This document shows, one piece after another, positions 13,949-19,922 of a stretch of 35,272 bases of DNA. Both the position numbers and the translations under genes were made by a program. The notes below the pieces were generated by a model. That model saw only the letters and a list, made by a program, of their open reading frames with translations. It did no database searches and was not told the origin of the DNA. Origin of the DNA: a virus; the IMG/VR virus record IMGVR_UViG_3300032285_002075, positions 1 through 35,272 of that record; one strand, written 5' to 3'. Numbering within the stretch: position 1 is the first letter of the stretch; every line of letters starts with the position of its first letter.

Positions 13949-14028
13949 ACCCCTGGATTGAGCTGAGCGTTGGCTATCTGCTGGTCTGCGCCGGGCTGCT
14001 GTGGGTCGCATCGAAGGTGTTGCCATGA
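13945..14028 (+). CDS. Single-span membrane micro-peptide (27 aa)
   Basis: This is a 27-codon ORF bounded by ATGA overlaps at both ends: ATG 13945 overlaps the previous stop, and its TGA at 14026 overlaps the DUF3310 start. The peptide is almost entirely one membrane helix (LSVGYLLVCAGLLWVASKV) with a short MNPWIE start and a Lys near the end. Without it, the gap between the flanking genes would be unusual in this tightly packed operon. The function is unknown. Confidence 0.6.
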   Translation: MNPWIELSVGYLLVCAGLLWVASKVLP

Positions 14029-14237
14029 CCGATCAGATCAACCCTGAGCACTACCGCCAGGGCGGGATCGAGTGCATCGACGCGATCGAGGCCGCCCTGA
14101 CGCCGGAGGAGTTTCGGGGCTACTGCAAAGGCAACATCCTGAAATACACCTGGCGGGAGCGTTACAAAGGCGGCGCAGTATCCCTGGCCAAGGCTCAGTG
14201 GTATCTGCGGCGGCTACTTGCCAAAATGGAGCAATGA
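14025..14237 (+). CDS. DUF3310 family protein
   Basis: This 70-aa protein has the classic phage DUF3310 layout: NPEHYRQGGIECIDAIEA (6-23), FRGYCKGNILKYTWRER and LAKAQWYLRRL. The family is widespread in phages and is sometimes labelled a nucleotide kinase; its biochemical role is not established. It is coupled on both sides by ATGA overlaps. Confidence 0.9.
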   Translation: MTDQINPEHYRQGGIECIDAIEAALTPEEFRGYCKGNILKYTWRERYKGGAVSLAKAQWYLRRLLAKMEQ

Positions 14238-14464
14238 TCTACCCACCCGGCCTGAATTGGATTGAACGCTGGGCGGTGCGCACCCTGACGCACAGCTCAC
14301 GGGTTGGGATGTTGGTGGTCAAAGAGTTTGGCTCGCCCTTGCTCTATGTTGCGCGTGACCGGGATGATCTGGTGATGCCCGCCGAGTTTGGCGAATCAAC
14401 CGAGCCTGCATCGATGCAGCTAGAGCGGTTGTATCACGCGCCGAGTTATGGCGAAGATGAATGA
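14234..14464 (+). CDS. Hypothetical protein (76 aa)
   Basis: It starts at ATG 14234 (ATGA overlap with DUF3310); the longer frame to 14072 is a shadow. The sequence IYPPGLNWIERWAVRTLTHS is followed by GSPLLYVARDRDDLVMPAEF and an acidic end, YGEDE. It looks like a compact alpha/beta domain. No family is recognised. The stop overlaps the next ATG. Confidence 0.6.
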   Translation: MIYPPGLNWIERWAVRTLTHSSRVGMLVVKEFGSPLLYVARDRDDLVMPAEFGESTEPASMQLERLYHAPSYGEDE

Positions 14465-14841
14465 TTGTTTTATACGGCGGGCGCCTGGTGATTGAGCGGC
14501 GCAAGCTGTCTGAAAACTGGCGTGGCATCTTCAAGATGCCCCGCGATCAGGAGCGGATCATTGATCTGGGCACGCCGGACGTGCGCGAAGCCTTTATCCG
14601 CGGCCAGTACCACTACATGGCATTGCATCGCAAACAACCTGTTGAAGAGGTGGCTGCGGTTTTCCATGACAAAGCCAAGTGCTGGAGCTGCGTCCAGTGG
14701 TTGCCGCGCTCTAACGAATGTTCGTTTGGATTCCCTGAGGCTCGGCAGACTGGGGGAAGGTTTGCCGCTCGCTGTGAGCTGTACGACGATGGAACGCAAG
14801 GTACGGGAACGGATGGAACGGGGCGAAGGTTGCTGGATTGA
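14461..14841 (+). CDS. Cysteine-module protein, second copy of motif
   Basis: This 126-aa protein begins at an ATGA overlap. The first 70 residues are unrecognised (KLSENWRGIFKMPRDQERII). Residues 74-108 carry C74, C77, W80, C87, GFPE (90-93), F101-A102, C105 and Y108, the same pattern as in the HTH-cysteine protein at 13238-13528. The last 17 residues (GTQGTGTDGTGRRLLD) look disordered and lie where the next gene starts in another frame. A metal-binding role is inferred. Confidence 0.65.
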   Translation: MIVLYGGRLVIERRKLSENWRGIFKMPRDQERIIDLGTPDVREAFIRGQYHYMALHRKQPVEEVAAVFHDKAKCWSCVQWLPRSNECSFGFPEARQTGGRFAARCELYDDGTQGTGTDGTGRRLLD

Positions 14842-14959
14842 CGTGCTTGAAGTGAGTTGGGGTGAAGAGCCGCTCTATCGCGCTTGCGGCCAGAACGGCG
14901 CCATCTGCCGGTACACCAACGACCTGTGGCAGGCTGAGATTTACGTGCAGTATTACTGA
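14789..14959 (+). CDS. Hypothetical protein (56 aa)
   Basis: It starts at ATG 14789 within the end of the previous gene (53-nt overlap); ATG 14813, after GGAACGG, is an alternative. The sequence GCWIDVLEVSWGEEPLYRAC and ICRYTNDLWQAEIYVQYY is consistent with a small beta-rich domain. No family is recognised. Its stop overlaps the stop region of the convergent HNH gene by 7 nt. Confidence 0.5.
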   Translation: MERKVRERMERGEGCWIDVLEVSWGEEPLYRACGQNGAICRYTNDLWQAEIYVQYY

Positions 14960-15252
14960 TTGAGCCACGAGGCGATTGCCCATTCCCGCTCTGGTGTCCA
15001 GAACTCTTGCGCTCGATACCAGGCAATCCAATCGGTCTTGCCCTTGCGGCTGTTGCACGACAAGCAACAGCTGATCAGGTTGGAGCGCACGGTGAGGCCG
15101 CCATTGATCTTGGGCACCACGTGGTCAAGCGTTGGGCTGCGGCCTAGCTGATCGTTGCAGTAGGCGCACTGGTAGTTCCAAGCAAGGTGGATCTGATCAC
15201 GGGCGCCTTTGCGCGAGACCAGGCGGGTCTCATCAATGTGATGATCCATCAT
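14953..15252 (-). CDS. HNH endonuclease
   Basis: This 99-aa minus-strand protein has a complete HNH motif: CAYC (29-32), LDHVVPK (D43, H44), N58 and CCLSCNSRKG (C63, C66, N67, K70). Small HNH proteins are often free-standing homing endonucleases or packaging cofactors. Here the gene is embedded between plus-strand early genes, far from the terminase, with a 61-aa gene overlapping its start. It may be a free-standing homing endonuclease. The start is ATG at 15252; the next codon is also ATG. Confidence 0.85.
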   Translation of the reverse strand: MMDHHIDETRLVSRKGARDQIHLAWNYQCAYCNDQLGRSPTLDHVVPKINGGLTVRSNLISCCLSCNSRKGKTDWIAWYRAQEFWTPEREWAIASWLNQ

Positions 15253-15418
15253 CCTTTTGGCCAGGGAGCAGAAACGCGGCGACTTCTAGGTCCACGATCT
15301 CGTCATCGCTTGGGATGAACTCGACTAGCTGGCTGTAGATGTTGGCGGGAAGTTCGTCTGGGTCGACATCGCTGCGGACGAAGAGCTTGGCGGTGATCTC
15401 CACCAGGAAGGACCGCAT
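15233..15418 (-). CDS. Hypothetical protein (61 aa)
   Basis: I start this at the ATG at 15418; the open frame extends to 15505 but that stretch is Cys/His-rich and looks non-coding. It reads RSFLVEITAKLFVRSDVDPD, then LPANIYSQLVEFIPSDDEIV. The pattern is a beta strand, helix, beta arrangement like small phage proteins of unknown role. It overlaps the HNH start by 20 nt and is likely co-transcribed with it. The function is unknown. Confidence 0.55.
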   Translation of the reverse strand: MRSFLVEITAKLFVRSDVDPDELPANIYSQLVEFIPSDDEIVDLEVAAFLLPGQKDDGSSH

Positions 15419-15533
15419 GAGCAAACCGCTGCTACACCGATGGTAGTGACGGCAACAGTGGTTACGAAATGCGACGTGCTGCGGCATACCAGCAGCGATT
15501 TGCATCTAAGGTCTGCTGGTTCTTGATTGACCC

Positions 15534-15719
15534 ATGACTTACAGCCTTGCCATTGGCGCTAAGGAACCCTGGCACGTTGGACCATTTCCAACCGCTGCTG
15601 CTGCTCAGTATTGGGCTGAAAGCCAAGGGGTGGAAAACTGGCGTTTGGTAGAAGTGGAAGACCCAGCCGAGGCGCCAGGGTTGCTAGCCGCAATGAGACC
15701 TGTCGCCTTGCACGCTTGA
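15534..15719 (+). CDS. Hypothetical protein (61 aa)
   Basis: It follows a 115-bp non-coding gap between divergent genes. The sequence TYSLAIGAKEPWHVGPFPTA, AQYWAESQGVENWRLVEVED suggests a small beta-helix-beta fold. No family is recognised. The stop TGA overlaps the TTG start of the next gene, so the two are probably co-translated. No clear Shine-Dalgarno precedes the ATG. Confidence 0.6.
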   Translation: MTYSLAIGAKEPWHVGPFPTAAAAQYWAESQGVENWRLVEVEDPAEAPGLLAAMRPVALHA

Positions 15720-16207
15720 AGATCCGGCTCACGGGCGACTTACTGCGTAAGGCGCAGGCGGTTGCTCATTCACGGCAAGCAAACCGCAAGCGGGCAAGGT
15801 CGCATGATTTTGCCCGTGGTGCGTCATTGGCAGCCACTGGGTTGCCGGGTGCCATCAGCGAAGTGGCGTTTCACGTTTATTGGGGTGCGCCGATCGACTG
15901 GGACTTCCTGGCCACCGATGCGGGCTTTGGCAAGGTGGACGTTGGCGGCTTGTGGGAGGTGCGCTCGACACCCAGAGCAAGCAACCGCCTGAACCTGTTC
16001 AAGCGTGAAATCAGCCCAAGCAAGCTGGCCTCACCGTTTGCTTGGATTTACGTCGAGGACCACCTCAGCGATGCACCGACCTGTCACCTGCAAGGGTGGG
16101 CACGGGGGTGGGAGATCGTGCTGAGCGGTAAGCTGCAAACGATTGACCGCGGTCCTTGCTACTACCTGGACAACCGGCTGCTGCATCCGTTTTCTTCTAA
16201 TGACTGA
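15716..16207 (+). CDS. Putative PD-(D/E)XK-like nuclease family protein
   Basis: This 163-aa protein has a TTG start at 15716 overlapping the previous stop; no internal Met exists. The core reads GAISEVAFHVYWGAPIDW, then KVDVGGLWEVRSTP, AWIYVEDHL and CHLQGWARGWEIV. The E, D and E-x-R in consecutive strands, followed by a Gly-Trp-rich segment, recall phage nuclease-like proteins of the PD-(D/E)XK fold, with Arg in place of the usual Lys. Nuclease activity is not certain. A conserved basic N-terminus (RQANRKRARSHDFARG) may bind DNA. Confidence 0.55.
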   Translation: MKIRLTGDLLRKAQAVAHSRQANRKRARSHDFARGASLAATGLPGAISEVAFHVYWGAPIDWDFLATDAGFGKVDVGGLWEVRSTPRASNRLNLFKREISPSKLASPFAWIYVEDHLSDAPTCHLQGWARGWEIVLSGKLQTIDRGPCYYLDNRLLHPFSSND

Positions 16208-16406
16208 ACTTTCCCCCGCCGCTCAGGCGGTACTGGACGCAGCCAATACTCACGCAACTCAAGCGTGGTCCCTTGCCACTCACCAGCGCTTTAAGTCTGG
16301 CGTTGCCGCAGCCCTTCGCGCCGTGGCGGATCAAGCACCAGTAGCAGTGTGCCCATGCCAGTCTTGGATCATTGCTATCGCCGCCGAGTTGGATAAAGGA
16401 CGCTGA
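16200..16406 (+). CDS. Small cyanobacterial-type LSPAAQAVLDA protein
   Basis: This 68-aa protein starts at ATG 16200 with an 8-nt overlap. It has the pattern LSPAAQAVLDAANTHAT at the start, VAAALRAVADQAP in the middle and IIAIAAELDKG at the end. I associate this layout with numerous small proteins in Synechococcus-type genomes and their phages; the role is unknown. It supports a cyanobacterial host. Confidence 0.7.
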   Translation: MTELSPAAQAVLDAANTHATQAWSLATHQRFKSGVAAALRAVADQAPVAVCPCQSWIIAIAAELDKGR

Positions 16407-16513
16407 TCCGGCCTTTGTTACGGACTGTTTCAAGAGTGACCATCGATCCACCGATGCCACTGCCGGCGGTGCATAATTAGGTCACCGGGGACAACCCCAC
16501 CGCACCGACCGAC

Positions 16514-16696
16514 ATGCCCGCCGCCCGCTTCCGCGTCATCATCCGCAAGCCCGGCACCACCGGTCCCGAAAACATTCACTGCGGTTTCTACGCCAAGGAC
16601 AAGATCGAGGGTCGCGTGCGCCTCCAGGAAGAGCTGGCGATGCTGATCGACCCCCAGGCCTGGCAGGTGGAGATCTACGACTTGCAGGCCGACTGA
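16514..16696 (+). CDS. Hypothetical protein (60 aa)
   Basis: It starts at ATG 16514 after a 107-bp gap that holds a CATAAT -10-like hexamer (16472-16477) and a small GGGG-ACAA-CCCC hairpin (16487-16498), but no other gene. The protein reads RFRVIIRKPGTTGPENIHCG, ending WQVEIYDLQAD. It looks like a compact beta-rich domain. It is separated from its neighbours on both sides, unlike the overlapping genes before it. The family is not recognised. Confidence 0.55.
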   Translation: MPAARFRVIIRKPGTTGPENIHCGFYAKDKIEGRVRLQEELAMLIDPQAWQVEIYDLQAD

Positions 16697-16961
16697 GCCC
16701 CTGGGCTGGAACCAAGGCAGGAATTGTCGCTTTTTTCTGTGCGAATAGTGCGCGAACGGTTATATAAAAGTTTTTATGTTATTGATACTGTTCAGTGTTT
16801 CCAAGGGATTTGCAGGTTCTTCGCCTCCAGATCTACCCTCCAGCCCAGTTCCCGCTGCGTCCTGATAGCTCACGGAATCCAATGATTCCGGGGGTTTACA
16901 GCTCACGCTGATTTGCGCAGATTCACCGCCGTTCCCGCCAATCGGTGCAAACGGTGTGCAA
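16697..16961. promoter_or_regulatory. Integrase leader with repeats; attP candidate
   Basis: This 265-bp gap has no convincing gene. It holds an AT-rich TTATATAAAAG (16757-16767), GTGCGAA and GTGCGCGAA near-repeats (16739-16755), a hairpin (16873-16890), two AGCTCACG repeats and two GTGCAAA repeats just before the integrase ATG. Such clusters are typical of attP/integrase arm sites or an int operator. No tRNA gene or obvious tRNA fragment was found by eye. Confidence 0.45.
16867..16907. repeat. AGCTCACG direct repeats flanking a hairpin
   Basis: AGCTCACG occurs at 16867-16874 and 16900-16907, 33 bp apart. Between them lies a perfect 7-bp inverted repeat, CGGAATC (16873-16879) and GATTCCG (16884-16890), with a CAAT loop, followed by GGGGTTT. 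The arrangement is suggestive of a recombinase core with arm sites or a repressor operator. The repeat is directly visible; the role is not. Confidence 0.5.
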
Positions 16962-16962
16962 A
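16945..16962. repeat. GTGCAAA direct repeats at int start
   Basis: GTGCAAA occurs at 16945-16951 and 16956-16962, an 11-bp period (about one helical turn). The second overlaps the integrase start codon. It may be an Int arm-type or autoregulatory site. The GTG of the second repeat is an alternative start, two codons before the ATG. Confidence 0.45.
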
Positions 16963-18071
16963 TGGCATGGAAGTGGATTCCCGACAAACGAGTGCAGGGA
17001 CTGGGCACACTGACGTTGCCGAGCGGTGTGAGCACTTGGTATGTGCGGTTCAGGGTGCCGGGCGGCAAGCAAGTGATGCACCGCCTTGGCCGCGCCAACA
17101 TCATCAACGCCACCATCGCCCGCGAGATGGCGATGCAGATACTCGCTTCCTCAATAAGAGGCGAATACAAGGCACGCAACTACAAGGCCATCACAATCGC
17201 CAGCCTGCTGGAACGCATCAAGCGCGAGCATTGGCCGCGGCTGCGACCCAACACCAGACGCCAGCAGGAAATCCTTTGGCGCGTTCATCTGTTGCCGGCC
17301 ATTGGCCGTACAAAGGTTGCGGCGTTGACATCCGACGATGTAGCCCGATGGTTCCACCAGGCCAGCGGCAAACCGATCACCGCCAACCGTGCGCTGGAGG
17401 TGTTGAGCAAGGCGATGAACTTGGCCGAGCTGTGGAACCTACGCCCGCAGCATTCCAACCCATGCCGGCACATCACCGCCAACCGCGAGCGCAAGCGGCG
17501 CCGCTACCTGAGCCGCGATGAGCTTGCCAGGTTGCTGGTGGCGCTTGAAGAGTTCACCGTCACTACCAACCAGGTTCGGTTTGCGCAGTTGATCCGCTTG
17601 CTGCTGCTTACCGGCTGTCGTGTGGGCGAGATCCAGCGTGCGCAATGGAATTGGATCAACTTTGACGCTGGCATCCTGGTGATACCGGCCGCAGAACATA
17701 AAACAGGTGGCGATGGCAATGACCGCGTGGTGCATTTGCCTCCTATCGCGGTTGAAATCCTACGCCAGCTCCGCGAACGCACCAATGGGCGCTGGGTCAT
17801 CGCCGGCCGTGGTGATGCGCCGCTGGTGGCCTACAGCGAGCTGTGGGCACGGCTGCTGAAGCGTGCTGGCATCGAAAACCTGCGGGTGCATGACCTTCGC
17901 CACAACTGGGCATCCACGGCCATCAGCGCCGGGCTGACGTTGGCACAAATCGGTGAGCAGCTTGGACACCGGAGCATGCAAACGACCCAGCGCTATGCCC
18001 ACCTGATTGATGAAGCCGCCGCGGCCAACGTGACGAAGGTGGCGGCGTTGATCAGCCTTTTGAAGCCGTGA
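16962..18071 (+). CDS. int: Tyrosine-recombinase integrase
   Basis: The protein is 369 aa from ATG 16962 (a GTG at 16956 would add two residues). Catalytic residues, numbered from the ATG, are R220 (LLTGCRVGEI), K247 (EHKTGG), H310 and R313 (VHDLRHNW), H336 (LGHRSM) and nucleophile Y345 (TTQRYAHL). The N-terminal ~80 residues are the arm-binding region; residues ~85-175 are the SAM-like core-binding domain (WPRLRPNTRRQQEILWRV). All key residues are present. It would integrate and excise the phage. Its 3' end overlaps the convergent dCTP deaminase by 20 nt. Confidence 0.95.
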   Translation: MAWKWIPDKRVQGLGTLTLPSGVSTWYVRFRVPGGKQVMHRLGRANIINATIAREMAMQILASSIRGEYKARNYKAITIASLLERIKREHWPRLRPNTRRQQEILWRVHLLPAIGRTKVAALTSDDVARWFHQASGKPITANRALEVLSKAMNLAELWNLRPQHSNPCRHITANRERKRRRYLSRDELARLLVALEEFTVTTNQVRFAQLIRLLLLTGCRVGEIQRAQWNWINFDAGILVIPAAEHKTGGDGNDRVVHLPPIAVEILRQLRERTNGRWVIAGRGDAPLVAYSELWARLLKRAGIENLRVHDLRHNWASTAISAGLTLAQIGEQLGHRSMQTTQRYAHLIDEAAAANVTKVAALISLLKP

Positions 18072-18567
18072 CGGCTAGGTCCGCGTTATAGCGGCCAGTT
18101 TGCGCGTAGGACCGTTCCGGCTGACCAGACACCAACAGGAACTTCATCTGCCCGATGCGCAGTCCAGGCCAGATGGCTAGCGCGTGGTGCTGGCGGCCGT
18201 TCTTCAGCTCCATCGTCAGCCGTGATCCATTCCAGCCGGGATCACACCAACCCGCCTCGGCATGATCCCAGCCTTCCCGTGCGCGGGATGACTTCAGCAC
18301 AAACTGAGCGCCAACGTGATCCGGCAGGTTAAAGATCTCACGAGTTTCAGCAAGGAACCATTCGCCGGGATGGATCAGGAACGGATTGTCCTTGGTGTAC
18401 TCATGGATCCCAACGATTTGTAACTCTGGGCTTTCCTCTTGCTCAATCATGATCCGATCCCCCAGCACCACATCCAAGCTGGCGGGATTGAGATTGTCTT
18501 CGTTGTACGGAGTGACCATCGCCTTCATCTTGCAAAGGCGCCGGATTTCGTGGTCGGGAAGGATCAC
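18052..18567 (-). CDS. dcd: dCTP deaminase-like protein
   Basis: This 171-aa member of the dCTP deaminase/dUTPase family makes dUTP or dUMP for thymidylate synthesis, keeping nucleotide pools suited to phage DNA. Motifs are NPASLDVVLGD (27-37), KSSRAREG (92-99), GWCDPGWNG (106-114) with E120 in MELKN, and GLRIGQMKF (135-143). The start is GTG at 18567; the only internal Met is too far in. It lies at the end of the lysis cassette, so it is expressed late unless another promoter exists. Confidence 0.87.
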   Translation of the reverse strand: MILPDHEIRRLCKMKAMVTPYNEDNLNPASLDVVLGDRIMIEQEESPELQIVGIHEYTKDNPFLIHPGEWFLAETREIFNLPDHVGAQFVLKSSRAREGWDHAEAGWCDPGWNGSRLTMELKNGRQHHALAIWPGLRIGQMKFLLVSGQPERSYAQTGRYNADLAVTASKG

Positions 18568-18577
18568 AAAAGCTAAT

Positions 18578-19201
18578 TCAAGCGATCCAGAGTTTACCCT
18601 CTTCTACCCTGCGCCGCTTGAGGCCAGCTTCAACGCTGGTGCCAGGGTTGCGGTAAAGCTGAAGCGCGTTGGGCACATCCTTCCAACGGCGGTCACGCAA
18701 CGCGCGGGTGATGGTGTTGAAGTTCCCGTTGCCGTAGAAATGGGCACCGAGGTTGTAGGCAAATGAAGTGAGCGCCCCACGTTGGTTGGCGTTCATTTCA
18801 CCCCAGTACGGGATTGTTTTGGCCAACGTGTCGTAGGTGTATTGCACCTCATTGGCCAGATACTGATCTGCCTGCGCTTGGGTGATCACATCGCCATAGG
18901 CAATGGAGCGACCATCGGGATAGCGGGTAGTGCCCCAACCGATGGTGCAAACACCAACGCCATCGTTGTATGCCTTGAGGCTGCAACCCTCGAACTCTTT
19001 GATGATCCTTAGCGCTGGTCCAAGCTCACCAGGAGCAGCGGCTTCTACCTTGCCGCCAGCCTGCCAGGTTTTGTACCACTCAGCATCGCGGTTGAGGATG
19101 CTGGCGTCAGCCTTGTTGATGGCCTCTTCCAGCATGGCGATGGCCGCATTTTGGTGCGGCGTCCCCTTGCGGTAGTAGGTGAAAAAGTCGAGCAGCTGCA
19201 T
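18578..19201 (-). CDS. Endolysin, GH24 lysozyme
   Basis: This 207-aa muramidase is of the T4/lambdoid lysozyme family. Catalytic residues by alignment are E71 (EFEG), D80 (KAYND) and T86 (CTIGWGTT). The sequence continues with DVITQAQADQYLANEV and NQRGALTSFAYNLG as in GH24. An N-terminal extension of ~55 residues (TPHQNAAIAMLEEAINKADA) precedes the domain. It may bind the wall or another partner. There is no signal peptide, so a holin is needed to reach the wall. Confidence 0.9.
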   Translation of the reverse strand: MQLLDFFTYYRKGTPHQNAAIAMLEEAINKADASILNRDAEWYKTWQAGGKVEAAAPGELGPALRIIKEFEGCSLKAYNDGVGVCTIGWGTTRYPDGRSIAYGDVITQAQADQYLANEVQYTYDTLAKTIPYWGEMNANQRGALTSFAYNLGAHFYGNGNFNTITRALRDRRWKDVPNALQLYRNPGTSVEAGLKRRRVEEGKLWIA

Positions 19202-19210
19202 GGGTTCCAG

Positions 19211-19360
19211 TCAACGGCGACGGGGAAACACCACGCCCAGCACCTGAAGGATCAGCTGGATGCAGCTGTTGGCCTTGAGTGGGGTGAGGGCAAGAATCTC
19301 GCTGGTGGCAGCAACGCCGATGGCGACAGCTGTGGCAGTGTTGTGGTCCATGAAATCCAT
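19211..19360 (-). CDS. Micro-gene with hydrophobic helices (49 aa)
   Basis: This short gene starts at ATG 19360 and stops at TGA 19211-19213. It is preceded by GAGG on its strand. The peptide has NTATAVAIGVAATSEILALT, then PLKANSCIQLILQVLG and an RRR tail. I associate this pattern, a hydrophobic helix plus KANS-x-QLIL motif, with small cyanophage proteins. It lies next to the lysozyme, so a role in lysis is possible but unproven. Confidence 0.65.
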   Translation of the reverse strand: MDFMDHNTATAVAIGVAATSEILALTPLKANSCIQLILQVLGVVFPRRR

Positions 19361-19377
19361 GGGTGGATAGCCTCAGA

Positions 19378-19617
19378 TTACTGTTTGTGCATCTCTAACG
19401 CACGCACCCTGTTCTCAAGGTCTGTCATTTGGGTTTTGGTATCGGTCTTCAACTCTTCGATGGACTTGACCAGTTGCTGAACGTTGGCATCAACGCGGGT
19501 GAAACTCACCTGCATACTGAACAGCAAACCGCCGATGGCCACTAAGGCGATGGACAGCACCTGCGGCATGGCTTCCGCGAACAAGGCGCCAACTGATTTG
19601 GGTTGGTCGTCGCCCAT
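19378..19617 (-). CDS. Membrane plus coiled-coil protein, holin candidate
   Basis: This 79-aa protein has a single membrane helix (VLSIALVAIGGLLFSMQV, 20-37) followed by a coiled coil (VQQLVKSIEELKTDTKTQMT, then LENRVRALEM). The order resembles lysis-cassette holin or accessory proteins, and it lies directly upstream of the lysozyme. Known XhlA-type proteins have the reverse order (coiled coil then membrane helix). It is the best membrane-permeabiliser candidate in the window, but it could instead be a spanin-like or anchoring protein. Confidence 0.6.
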   Translation of the reverse strand: MGDDQPKSVGALFAEAMPQVLSIALVAIGGLLFSMQVSFTRVDANVQQLVKSIEELKTDTKTQMTDLENRVRALEMHKQ

Positions 19618-19629
19618 CGCCAGAGCATG

Positions 19630-19785
19630 TCACCCCTTCAGTTTACCCAGCGGGTTCTGATCAAAAGGATCAGGTGATCCGGCCAGGATGGCAAGGGCAC
19701 GGCGGTAGTAGTGGTTGTCGGTCTTCCCCGCTGCTTCCAGCGCATCCTTGATGCGTTGCCAGTTTGCGCGGGTTTGTTGATCCAC
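19630..19785 (-). CDS. Small helical cyanophage-type protein (51 aa)
   Basis: It starts at a GTG (19785) that overlaps the TAG stop of the previous gene (TAGTG) and ends at TGA 19630-19632. It reads DQQTRANWQRIKDALEAAGK, then TDNHYYRRALAILAGSPDPF. This layout (W-x2-IK, AAGKTDN-x-YYRRA) is like a small protein I associate with cyanophages. The function is unknown. Confidence 0.6.
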   Translation of the reverse strand: MDQQTRANWQRIKDALEAAGKTDNHYYRRALAILAGSPDPFDQNPLGKLKG

Positions 19786-19922
19786 TACCGGCCTTGCCCT
19801 CTGAGTGGTTTGCGGCCACGCCGACGTGGGCGCGAGTGTGCGCCTTGGCCTTGGCGGGTGGTCTTGGGTGGACCTGCTTTGTGCTCGATCCTGGCGGTGC
19901 CGACTTTGGATTTAACGGCCAT
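19785..19922 (-). CDS. Small basic protein (45 aa)
   Basis: Start ATG 19922 overlaps the previous stop as TGATG; stop TAG is at 19785-19787. The peptide is strongly basic: AVKSKVGTARIEHKAGPPKT, then HSRPRRRGRKPLRGQGR. Small K/R-rich proteins with a KSKVGT start are known to me from cyanophages, often near fibre genes. It may bind nucleic acid or be a structural filler. It is too short for domain assignment. Confidence 0.6.
   Translation of the reverse strand: MAVKSKVGTARIEHKAGPPKTTRQGQGAHSRPRRRGRKPLRGQGR

Noticed and set aside
16760-16960. tRNA gene or tRNA fragment as attachment site
   Set aside because: No cloverleaf or T-loop motif (GGTTCGAATCC-like) could be found by eye.
16913-17521. 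202-aa frame overlapping the integrase
   Set aside because: The integrase frame carries all catalytic residues; this one is a frame shadow.
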